A stretch of 10,979 nt of DNA, from assembly GCA_029060585.1 (NCBI GenBank), contig JAIDTS010000214.1:1-10979 (forward strand). The letters are read 5' to 3'. Of the stretch, positions 1 through 5,804 are shown piece after piece (position 1 is the stretch's first letter; the number at the start of each line of letters is the position of its first letter). The translations under genes were made by a program, and so were the position numbers. The notes under the pieces are model-generated. The model saw only the letters and a program-made list of their open reading frames with translations. It did no database searches and had not been told where the DNA came from. Source of the DNA: Muribaculaceae bacterium (GTDB lineage Bacteria; Bacteroidota; Bacteroidia; Bacteroidales; Muribaculaceae).

Positions 1-40
1 AGTCCTGCTGCCCTATCGGATATCTGTACTTATCTTCCAT
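1..40 (-). CDS. AAA-ATPase-like / PD-(D/E)XK nuclease-family protein, N-terminal fragment
   Basis: Only the first 13 codons lie in the window, read leftwards from the ATG at 38-40; they encode MEDKYRYPIGQQD. The YPIGxQxF-type opening is characteristic of the large Bacteroidales family annotated as AAA-ATPase-like domain plus PD-(D/E)XK nuclease domain (PF09820/PF08011), whose members usually start with a short charged stretch, then this motif, then a YVDKT segment. A well-formed Bacteroidota promoter lies 19 bases upstream of the start, which supports a real gene start here. The cellular role of this family is not known. The fragment is short, so the family call rests on one motif. Confidence 0.6.
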   Translation of the reverse strand, partial: MEDKYRYPIGQQD

Positions 41-58
41 AATCTTCCTATTTTTCCA

Positions 59-90
59 CAAAGATAAGCTTTTTCCGTGGTTTTTGCAAA
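59..90 (-). promoter_or_regulatory. Bacteroidota sigma-type promoter for the leftward gene at 1-40
   Basis: On the minus strand a TTTG element (87-90) is followed after 20 nt by TATCTTTG (59-66). This is an exact match to the Bacteroidota -33/-7 consensus TTTG and TAnnTTTG with the usual spacing. The start codon lies about 19 nt downstream of the -7 box. Confidence 0.75.
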
Positions 91-256
91 TTATCCCCAA
101 GAATGGCTGATCAGCTATTGTTAAAAATGATGAAAGAGCAGAGTGCCATGCAATAGAAGCGGAAGTCGGAACGTTAAATATGGCAGAACGACACTTTTTA
201 CGTCGAAATCAATCCATAACTTCAGGCCGAGAAGGCCTTTATCATCAGAAACGAAC

Positions 257-505
257 ATGCAACTTCAACTAAAGAGGCTTTTTGCCATCGATACATTCTC
301 ACTCCTCCTCTTCGCAATGGTAATCCTGGGGATCCTGGGCCAACTGCCCTCCATAACCGGCATCATAATCCAGAGCATCTATGTCGGCGTCACACTGCTC
401 CTGACAGTAAGTTTCCTGCGACGCCGACTCATCGGCATGGTGATCCTTAAGATCGCTATGCTTCTCATCCTATATTTCCTCGACACTATCGTATACATCA
501 TATGA
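257..505 (+). CDS. Small three-helix integral membrane protein, unknown function
   Basis: This frame encodes 82 residues starting MQLQLKRLF. Three hydrophobic segments fill it: roughly residues 12-28, 31-54 and 57-81, with a positive RRRL turn between the second and third. It is most likely a small inner-membrane protein with few loop residues. I do not recognise a family. The reading frame stays open upstream to an ATG at 143, but the added 38 residues are polar, rich in Arg and Ser and unlike a leader, so the start at 257 is preferred. No consensus promoter or ribosome site is visible. It ends 16 bases before the end of the convergent regulator gene. It may be a genuine short gene or an accessory to a neighbour; nothing links it to the iron/haem operon. 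Confidence 0.55.
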   Translation: MQLQLKRLFAIDTFSLLLFAMVILGILGQLPSITGIIIQSIYVGVTLLLTVSFLRRRLIGMVILKIAMLLILYFLDTIVYII

Positions 506-509
506 ACGC

Positions 510-537
510 CGACCCGCTTCCTCACAGATGCGGGTCG
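510..537. terminator. Hairpin between convergent gene ends, possible bidirectional terminator
   Basis: CGACCCGC (510-517) and GCGGGTCG (530-537) form a perfect 8-bp GC-rich stem with a 12-nt loop. It lies at the tail-to-tail junction and covers the last codons of the leftward regulator. Neither side has a strong run of T, so it is not a textbook intrinsic terminator; it may still stabilise the 3' ends. Confidence 0.4.
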
Positions 538-1475
538 ATGTCGTTTATATCCACAAGCCTGTGAAGTATGGCGAAGACCGTCAGTCCTGCCACCGAATGG
601 ATATTCAGCTTGGCCGATATGTTGCGGCGATAGGTGGTCACGGTATTGATGGAGATGAAAAGACGGTCGGCTATCTCCTTGTTCTGCATGCCGCGGGCAA
701 CACACCGCAGGACATCCTTCTCCCGCTCCGTCAGGCCATCAATCAGCGAGTCTCCGTGTCCCTCCTCTTCCACCTCAGGTTTTGCCTCACGCTCCTTTAG
801 CTTCATAGATTTCTCGAGGCGCGACACTGCCGGAAGGAACATACGGTCTTCTATCTCGCAATGTGAGCAAAGATCGGAGTTACAGTCTATGATGTCGTTG
901 AGCGCGGAGACGAGCAGAAGATTGTTCACGACATGATAATGGCGTAGGAATATATCCTTCAGCTCATCGAGTTTTTCAGTCATGCTCGTATGTCCTACGG
1001 AATAGTCGGCTATGCGGAACTCATCGGAGGCGTTGCCTGCGAGAAGATGGTCGACATAACTGAATATACTGTCGTTCTCATGCTCCATGTGGCGGCGCAC
1101 CTCCGTGCAGTAATCGTCGAAGAACTTAAGCAGCTGCAGCAGAACGTCGTCGATCGGGAGGGCACTGACGGCCAGAAGGAGCTTGCGGCGTATGGAAGGC
1201 AACAGGAATTCAAGAAAATAGGAGTGCGCGCTCCTCAGGTAGCGCATGAGGGAAGTCAATGACACCTCGATGGAATACGGACGATTGTCTATAAGGTTGC
1301 ATACTGCGAGAAAAGTACGTTCATCCACTCCATCTTCCGCACAGACCTCCTTCACTGTCTTGTCGCCGAAGCCAAGTGAGATCCCGAATCGGGCGGCGAC
1401 CATCATAAGGTCGCTGTTGTCGTCTATTAGGTCGCGAAGCCTGTCCGCACCGGTATATGCCTTTGATTTTTCCAT
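522..1475 (-). CDS. Di-iron (YtfE/RIC-type hemerythrin) sensor fused to LuxR/NarL helix-turn-helix regulator
   Basis: This 317-residue protein joins two known modules. Residues about 10-65 resemble the ScdA_N (DUF542) segment of YtfE/RIC proteins, although the CysCys pair typical there is replaced by LG in GISLGFGDKTV. Residues about 75-225 are a four-helix hemerythrin-like domain with all ligands in place: H84, H129, E133, H162, H205 and E209. E. coli YtfE uses H84, H129, E133, H160, H204 and E208, almost the same numbering. After an acidic linker (about 225-245), residues 247-310 are a LuxR/NarL HTH (GLTEREKDVLRCVARGM, NKEIADRLFIS, NTVTTYRR). RIC proteins bind a di-iron centre and are linked to nitrosative-stress repair of Fe-S clusters. 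Here the centre probably acts as a sensor of nitric oxide, oxygen or iron that controls DNA binding (inference). The gene diverges from the porin/imelysin operon and shares its control region. There is no response-regulator receiver domain. Confidence 0.88.
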   Translation of the reverse strand: MEKSKAYTGADRLRDLIDDNSDLMMVAARFGISLGFGDKTVKEVCAEDGVDERTFLAVCNLIDNRPYSIEVSLTSLMRYLRSAHSYFLEFLLPSIRRKLLLAVSALPIDDVLLQLLKFFDDYCTEVRRHMEHENDSIFSYVDHLLAGNASDEFRIADYSVGHTSMTEKLDELKDIFLRHYHVVNNLLLVSALNDIIDCNSDLCSHCEIEDRMFLPAVSRLEKSMKLKEREAKPEVEEEGHGDSLIDGLTEREKDVLRCVARGMQNKEIADRLFISINTVTTYRRNISAKLNIHSVAGLTVFAILHRLVDINDIDPHL

Positions 1476-1494
1476 TTCCTAATCTTTAAGGATG

Positions 1495-1525
1495 CAAAAA
1501 TAAGAAATATTTCTCAATGCCGCTA
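1495..1525 (-). promoter_or_regulatory. Promoter of the di-iron LuxR-type regulator
   Basis: On the minus strand TATTTTTG (1495-1502) matches the TAnnTTTG -7 consensus. The -33 position, 20 nt upstream, reads TAG (1523-1525) instead of TTG, so the promoter looks weak without help. The heptamer ATGAGTA (1526-1532, minus strand) abuts the -33 position. The -7 box is about 20 nt from the start codon. Confidence 0.65.
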
Positions 1526-1541
1526 TACTCATTTTTGAGTA
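1526..1541. promoter_or_regulatory. Predicted NarL-type 7-2-7 operator (TACTCAT-TT-TTGAGTA)
   Basis: The sequence TACTCAT TT TTGAGTA is an inverted repeat of two heptamers 2 bp apart, the arrangement used by NarL/NarP (TACYYMT-N2-AKRRGTA). The left heptamer matches that consensus fully and the right one at six of seven positions. The same bases also form a longer perfect palindrome with 7-bp arms (ATACTCA/TGAGTAT, 1525-1542). It overlaps the upstream edge of the regulator's own promoter, which suggests autoregulation through the LuxR/NarL-type HTH encoded next door. Binding by this protein is inferred. Confidence 0.6.
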
Positions 1542-1555
1542 TTTTGATATCTCCA

Positions 1556-1562
1556 TACTCTT
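1556..1562 (+). promoter_or_regulatory. Possible extra operator half-site (TACTCTT)
   Basis: TACTCTT shares TACTC with the heptamers at 1526-1532 and 1608-1614 but differs at position 6. It lies between the two stronger sites in an AT-rich spacer. It could be a low-affinity site that helps cooperative binding, or a chance match. Confidence 0.3.
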
Positions 1563-1586
1563 TTATAACATATTTTCACAGATTTC

Positions 1587-1607
1587 TATTTAGAATTAAT
1601 CTAAATA
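1587..1607. promoter_or_regulatory. 21-bp AT-rich palindrome, candidate Fur-family operator
   Basis: TATTTAGA (1587-1594) and TCTAAATA (1600-1607) are perfect inverted 8-bp arms around ATTAA. The size and composition are like Fur boxes, which are 19-21 bp AT-rich palindromes, and the palindrome sits directly upstream of the promoter of an operon with iron-uptake-type genes. It abuts the ATGAGTA heptamer at 1608. I cannot confirm the Fur motif for this lineage from the sequence alone. Confidence 0.45.
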
Positions 1608-1614
1608 ATGAGTA
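1608..1614 (+). promoter_or_regulatory. Operator heptamer ATGAGTA at the -33 box of the porin operon
   Basis: ATGAGTA matches the NarL-type half-site AKRRGTA exactly and directly precedes the -33 TTG at 1615-1617. Its first base is 30 nt from the first base of the -7 box. The heptamer in the divergent regulator promoter has the identical spacing. The flanks also agree: AATGAGTATTGCCG here and AATGAGTATAGCGG on the other strand. Confidence 0.6.
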
Positions 1615-1645
1615 TTGCCGAGGGAAGTTTTCGATTGTAATTTTG
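1615..1645 (+). promoter_or_regulatory. Promoter of the porin-imelysin-cytochrome operon
   Basis: TTG (1615-1617) followed after 20 nt by TAATTTTG (1638-1645) matches the Bacteroidota -33/-7 consensus. The start codon of the first gene is 22 nt past the -7 box. No other consensus promoter was found before 7811, so this one probably serves all five genes to 7755. Confidence 0.75.
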
Positions 1646-1667
1646 CAACCGAAAAAAACACCCTAAT

Positions 1668-3023
1668 ATGAAAGCGTATTTTTCTGCAATTTTTGCAATC
1701 TCAGCCATATTCGCATCTCTCTTGCCGACATCGGCTTCCGCCGGCGAGCCCGTCGAAGCCCTGAAGCCGCTTGCCGCTACGCAGGCCGACACAGCAGGAT
1801 ATAATAGATTCCGTTTCGGCGGCTACGGAGAGATGGTAGCTTCTTTCAAAGACTACGGAATAAATCGCTTCGCAGGCACGGCGACAGGGAATACACGCAC
1901 ACACCGCAATACAATCGCCATCCCGAGATTCGTTCTGGCTTTCGACTATAAATTCAACCCTAAATGGATACTCGGAGCTGAAATAGAGTTCGAGGCTGGA
2001 GGAACGGGGACTGCCGTCGAACTCGAGAACAGTGAGAACGGAGAATATGAAACCGAGATAGAGAAGGGAGGAGAAGTAGCCCTCGAGCAATTCCACATAA
2101 CAAGACTCATAATCCCACAGTTCAACGTGAGGGCCGGCCATATGATAGTGCCCGTTGGGCTTACAAACGCCCACCACGAGCCTATCAACTTCTTCGGGAC
2201 CGTGAGGCCCCAGGCCGAGACTTCCCTTCTCCCATCCACATGGCATGAGACCGGCATACAGTTTTTCGGATCGTTTGGAAAAAGATTTACAAGATTTGAC
2301 TGGCAGCTCATGATCACAGCCGGTCTCAATGCCAATGGTTTCAACCGCGACGAATGGATCATCGGAGGAAAACAGGGCTTCTTCGAGACCGACAATTTCA
2401 CGTCGCCCGCCTACATCGCACGCGTCGACTACAGCGGCGTTCCGGGACTACGGACAGGAGTGTCGTTCTACTACTGCCGTGACGCAGGAGCCAACTCCGA
2501 CAAAGAGCATACCTATTCCTCAATTGGCAAAATCCCTGTGGCGATAGGCACATGGGACGCTCAGTATAGGAATAAGTTTGTGACGGCCCGCGCCAACCTC
2601 ACCTATGGATACGTCGGGAACTCGGCAGCTCTCAGCGATGCAAACAGGATGCTTTCCAACAAATCTCCCTACAGCCGTCTTATTCCGATCGCGAAGAATG
2701 CCTTAAGCTACGGAGCGGAAGTCGGAATAAACATGAAATCGCTGATAAAAGGCTCCTTCCCTACCATCTATCCCTTTGCCCGATATGAATATTACAATCC
2801 CCAATACCGCGGACAAGGCACCAAGACCACGATGGACCACCGACTCGAAGTGAGCCAATGGCAGGCCGGCCTCAACTGGTTCGCACTCCCAAATCTTGTG
2901 GTGAAAGCAGACTACACCACACGCCAGATCGGCACTCAGAGCCTGTTCGGCAAAGGCCCCTACAATTCTGAGAATGAATTTTCAATCGGCATCGCCTACA
3001 TCGGATGGTTCTTCTCGAAATAA
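1668..3023 (+). CDS. Outer-membrane beta-barrel porin, first gene of the operon
   Basis: The protein has 451 residues. Residues 1-25 form a Sec signal peptide ending ASA before GEP. The rest shows alternating aromatic/polar strands separated by Gly- and Asn-rich turns, as in outer-membrane barrels of the OprO/OprP-like superfamily. A strand-turn region around residues 155-205 contains GHMIVPVGLTNAHHEPINFF, comparable to the GxxxxPxG constriction region of that group. The C-terminus reads YIGWFFSK, a final aromatic strand with a Lys after it. It is the promoter-proximal gene, and its product probably lets a small solute, perhaps a metal complex or anion, cross the outer membrane for the imelysin and haem lipoproteins encoded behind it. 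The substrate cannot be read from the sequence. Its relatedness to the second porin at 5805 looks distant. Confidence 0.8.
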   Translation: MKAYFSAIFAISAIFASLLPTSASAGEPVEALKPLAATQADTAGYNRFRFGGYGEMVASFKDYGINRFAGTATGNTRTHRNTIAIPRFVLAFDYKFNPKWILGAEIEFEAGGTGTAVELENSENGEYETEIEKGGEVALEQFHITRLIIPQFNVRAGHMIVPVGLTNAHHEPINFFGTVRPQAETSLLPSTWHETGIQFFGSFGKRFTRFDWQLMITAGLNANGFNRDEWIIGGKQGFFETDNFTSPAYIARVDYSGVPGLRTGVSFYYCRDAGANSDKEHTYSSIGKIPVAIGTWDAQYRNKFVTARANLTYGYVGNSAALSDANRMLSNKSPYSRLIPIAKNALSYGAEVGINMKSLIKGSFPTIYPFARYEYYNPQYRGQGTKTTMDHRLEVSQWQAGLNWFALPNLVVKADYTTRQIGTQSLFGKGPYNSENEFSIGIAYIGWFFSK

Positions 3024-3048
3024 TTGGAATTTGAGAATTGAGAATTAA

Positions 3049-3075
3049 GACCTTAAAGACCTTAAAGACCTTAAA
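3049..3075. repeat. Tandem repeat, (GACCTTAAA) x3
   Basis: Three perfect 9-bp copies of GACCTTAAA lie just before the imelysin start, preceded by two copies of GAGAATT (3033-3046). If the upstream ATG at 3038 were used, they would encode repeated KTL, but the lipoprotein signal argues for the start at 3092. Confidence 0.85.
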
Positions 3076-3091
3076 TAAAAACAAACTAAAT

Positions 3092-4249
3092 ATGAGAAAA
3101 TACTTACTTGGAATCTCTGCGCTGCTTTGCGCAGGAGCAATGACACTGACCGCATGCTCAGACAAGAATGATCCGACACCGGATGACAACAATCACGACA
3201 ACGCCGCCACTCTCGACTACAACGAGAAGAACGCAGCAAGCTGGGGCAACTACATGCAGCAGGTGGCAATCCTTCTTCAGATGGATGCCAACACACTTTA
3301 CGAGGCCTGGACTGTGTCGTATGAAGGTGGCGCACCGTTTGCAACAGCCTTCAAGCAGCACAACGACGGCAACTACTCAAGCGCCCTCAGCTGCATAGAG
3401 CAGATCATAGAAGGATGTGCAGACATCGCCAACGAGGTCGGAACCGCAAAGATCGGAGACCCCTACAACCTCTATATCTCAGGCGACACTCAGGCTGCCC
3501 TCTATTCAGTGGAATCATGGTATAGCTGGCACTCACGCGAAGACTATTCCAACAATATCCTCTCGATACGCAATTCTTATTATGGATCGCTCGACGGCAC
3601 TGTCAGCCCCAAGTCGCTTTCAGCACTTATTGCGACTGAAAACGCCCAACTTGACGCTGACTTGAAAGCTGCGATTGCTAACGCTTCAAACGCTATCCTC
3701 GCAATTCCCCAGCCTTTCCGCAACCACATCAACAGCTCAGAGAGCCGCTCCGCTATGACCGCATGCGCCGATCTTGAGGAACTGCTGTCAAAAGACCTAA
3801 AGAACGCAGTCAACAAACTGGGCGACGACAGCCGCTATCAGGATGTAGTGGACAATTATGTGGATGTAGTGGTAGTGCCGACCTACAAGAGCCTGAAAGA
3901 AAGAAACGAAGCTCTCTATCAGGCTGTGCTAAAATTCAAGAACTCACCGTCTGACGCTAATTTCGCCTCTGCATGCAACGCATGGCTTGAGGCTCGCGAG
4001 CCTTGGGAGAAGAGCGAGGCATTCCTCTTCGGTCCGGTAGACGCACTCGGCCTTGACCCCAACATGGACAGCTGGCCTCTCGACCAGGACAATATCGTGC
4101 AGATCCTAAACTCCGGCAACTACGACAATCTTGACTGGAGCGACGGCGATGACGACGACACTATCGAGGCCGTACAGTCGGTACGCGGTTTCCACACCCT
4201 TGAGTTCCTCCTCTTCAAAGACGGGCAGCCACGCAAGGTGAAGAATTAA
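3092..4249 (+). CDS. Imelysin-like lipoprotein (M75 superfamily), circularly permuted type
   Basis: This 385-residue protein begins with a lipoprotein signal, MRKYLLGISALLCAGAMTLT then AC, with the acylated Cys at 22 and an acidic SDKND tail that resembles Bacteroidota surface-export signals. It is helical throughout. Imelysin hallmarks sit near the C-terminus: AWLEAREPWEKSEAFLFG (298-314), SWPLD (327-331) and the GxHxxE motif GFHTLE (366-371), only 14 residues from the end. In canonical imelysins GxHxxE is followed by a second helical half, so this is the permuted topology reported for the crystal structure of a Bacteroides ovatus imelysin-like protein. The superfamily was named for a peptidase but is thought to act in iron uptake, with a binding site at the domain interface. 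It lies between a porin and a di-heme oxidoreductase gene, a typical pairing. The start at 3092 was chosen over 3038 because it gives a clean signal peptide. Confidence 0.88.
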   Translation: MRKYLLGISALLCAGAMTLTACSDKNDPTPDDNNHDNAATLDYNEKNAASWGNYMQQVAILLQMDANTLYEAWTVSYEGGAPFATAFKQHNDGNYSSALSCIEQIIEGCADIANEVGTAKIGDPYNLYISGDTQAALYSVESWYSWHSREDYSNNILSIRNSYYGSLDGTVSPKSLSALIATENAQLDADLKAAIANASNAILAIPQPFRNHINSSESRSAMTACADLEELLSKDLKNAVNKLGDDSRYQDVVDNYVDVVVVPTYKSLKERNEALYQAVLKFKNSPSDANFASACNAWLEAREPWEKSEAFLFGPVDALGLDPNMDSWPLDQDNIVQILNSGNYDNLDWSDGDDDDTIEAVQSVRGFHTLEFLLFKDGQPRKVKN

Positions 4250-4266
4250 TTATACTCGTCAAACTA

Positions 4267-4294
4267 ATTATGCATTATGAATTATGCATTATGA
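4267..4294. repeat. Tandem repeat, (ATTATGCATTATGA) x2, supplying the next start codon
   Basis: Two perfect 14-bp copies lie directly after the imelysin gene. The second copy contains the ATG at 4284 that starts the di-heme oxidoreductase. The first copy places a TGA (4278-4280) in that same frame, so translation cannot begin further upstream. Confidence 0.85.
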
Positions 4295-5717
4295 ATTCAT
4301 AAAGGTATCCTTCCTCGTGGGCATGGCGGCTTTATTGTCGGCATGTGAGAGCGACGGACTGGATGTGCTTGATATCGAGGTTCCTGCCGGCTATGAGCTG
4401 TCGGCGGGAACTTCCACGATATTCCTTAACTCGTCGGTCGCATACGACAGCGAGGCCCCCTGGGTGAAGGGTGACTATCTGACCCGATTCGTGCGTGGCG
4501 ACAGGCTTTACGACGATGTCCGCACTTCAACCAACGGGCAGGGTGGAGGACTCGGACCCGTATATGCCGGATATTCATGTGGCAGCTGCCACCGTAACGC
4601 CGGACGGACGCGACCCGGGGTCTGGAACGACAACGGTTCCGGCTCCTACGGATTCTCGGCTATGCTCGTTTATATCACGCGTAAGAACGGGGCTTTCTTC
4701 CGTGACTACGGACGTGTGCTTCACGACCAGGCCATCTACGGCGTAAAACCTGAAGGAAAACTGAAGGTAGACTGGAACTATCAGCAGTTCTCTTTCCCCG
4801 ACGGAGACACCTATGAGCTTGCATATCCATCTTACACCATCACCGACTGGTATGCCGACGAGATAGCGCCGGAAGACCTGTTCTGCACGGTCAGGGTGCC
4901 CCTGCGCCACGTGGGAATGGGACAGCTTATGTCGCTCGACCAGCATGAGATAGAGCAGCTTGCCGCAAAAAGCAACTATCCCGAATGGGGCATCAGCGGA
5001 CGCTGCAACTATATAAGCGAGCGCGGAGTGACAAGCCTCGGAATATCCGGCAACAAGGCCCAGCACGCCGACCTGACCGTAGAGCTCGGCTTCTCAAGCG
5101 ACATGGGCGTGACCAACAGCCGCTATCCGGAAGAGATCTGCGAGGGGCAGATCCAGATGAATCAGGGATCGATGATGGGACTATCCTACGACCAGCTCGA
5201 TGTCTCCACGGAAGATATGGAAAACGTTGACCTCTACATGCAGTCGCTCGGAGTTCCTGCACGCCGCAACGTGAACGACCCTGAAGTAAAGAGAGGCGAG
5301 AATCTCTTCTTCCAGGCTGGATGCCATCTCTGCCACGTGACTACCCTTCATACCCGCCCGCGCGGCTCCACACTGCTCGCCGGGACTCAGCTCCCATGGC
5401 TCGGCAACCAGACCATACACCCCTACAGCGACTTCCTGCTGCACGATATGGGATCCGAGATAATGGGAGTCGGACTTAACGACAACTATGTGTCCGGGCT
5501 TGCCCGAGGCAACGAATGGCGAACCACTCCCCTCTGGGGCGTCGGACTGCAGGAAAAGGTCAACGGACACACATGTTTCCTCCACGACGGACGTGCCCGC
5601 AACTTCATCGAAGCTATCATGTGGCACGGAGGAGAAGGCGAGGCATCCAAAAACAAATTCAAGAACATGCCGCGCAAAGACCGCGACGCAGTGATAAAGT
5701 TCCTCCAGTCACTATAG
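4284..5717 (+). CDS. Di-heme oxidoreductase (DUF1111, PF06537) lipoprotein
   Basis: The 477-residue protein has a lipoprotein signal with Cys at 21 (LLSAC, then ESD). Two c-type haem sites are visible: CGSCH (99-103) in a GLGPVYAGYSCGSCHRNAGR context and CHLCH (347-351). The C-terminal third carries the family signatures NQTIHPYSDFLLHDMG (375-390), EWRTTPLWGVG (411-421) and LHDGRARNFIEAIMWHGGE (433-451). These define the DUF1111/'thiol oxidoreductase' family, distantly related to MauG and bacterial cytochrome c peroxidases. The length fits the family. Members are repeatedly found beside imelysin genes in iron-uptake loci; the reaction is not established, but a redox step on a metal or ligand at the cell surface is plausible. 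Haem attachment would need the CcsA-type synthase encoded at 8961. The start at 4284 is forced by the in-frame stop at 4278. Confidence 0.92.
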   Translation: MHYEFIKVSFLVGMAALLSACESDGLDVLDIEVPAGYELSAGTSTIFLNSSVAYDSEAPWVKGDYLTRFVRGDRLYDDVRTSTNGQGGGLGPVYAGYSCGSCHRNAGRTRPGVWNDNGSGSYGFSAMLVYITRKNGAFFRDYGRVLHDQAIYGVKPEGKLKVDWNYQQFSFPDGDTYELAYPSYTITDWYADEIAPEDLFCTVRVPLRHVGMGQLMSLDQHEIEQLAAKSNYPEWGISGRCNYISERGVTSLGISGNKAQHADLTVELGFSSDMGVTNSRYPEEICEGQIQMNQGSMMGLSYDQLDVSTEDMENVDLYMQSLGVPARRNVNDPEVKRGENLFFQAGCHLCHVTTLHTRPRGSTLLAGTQLPWLGNQTIHPYSDFLLHDMGSEIMGVGLNDNYVSGLARGNEWRTTPLWGVGLQEKVNGHTCFLHDGRARNFIEAIMWHGGEGEASKNKFKNMPRKDRDAVIKFLQSL

Positions 5718-5727
5718 TCCAGAAATT

Positions 5728-5777
5728 CATGATAAAACATGATAACTCATGCAAAATCATGATAAATCATGATCATT
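5728..5777. repeat. Five tandem 10-bp repeats, consensus CATGATAAAT
   Basis: CATG recurs every 10 bp at 5728, 5738, 5748, 5758 and 5768, with units CATGATAAAA, CATGATAACT, CATGCAAAAT, CATGATAAAT and CATGATCATT. The array fills most of the gap before the second porin and ends 27 bases before its start at 5805. The period is close to one helical turn. Confidence 0.85.
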
Positions 5778-5804
5778 TCCCAAAACATGTCAACCCAAAA
5801 TACA

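Noticed and set aside
224..238. Short hairpin AGGCC-GAGAA-GGCCT before the small membrane protein
   Set aside because: A 5-bp stem with only three T after it is too weak to call a terminator.
143..256. N-terminal extension of the small membrane protein
   Set aside because: The 38 added residues are polar and basic with no recognisable leader or domain, and no promoter supports the earlier start.
3049..3075. Possible CRISPR-like repeat unit
   Set aside because: The three 9-bp copies are contiguous with no spacers.
3038..3091. Upstream in-frame ATG extending the imelysin protein by 18 residues
   Set aside because: The extension (MRIKTLKTLKTL...) is encoded by the tandem repeat and would bury the lipoprotein signal that starts cleanly at 3092.
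4575..5066. Long minus-strand frame inside the di-heme oxidoreductase gene, and a similar one at 5181-5627
   Set aside because: The opposite strand encodes haem motifs and family signatures across both; these are shadows caused by codon bias.
5769..5804. Upstream in-frame ATG extending the second porin by 12 residues
   Set aside because: It lies in the CATGATAAA repeat array; MKKIILSAILALSFAPLAQA at 5805 is a complete Sec signal peptide.
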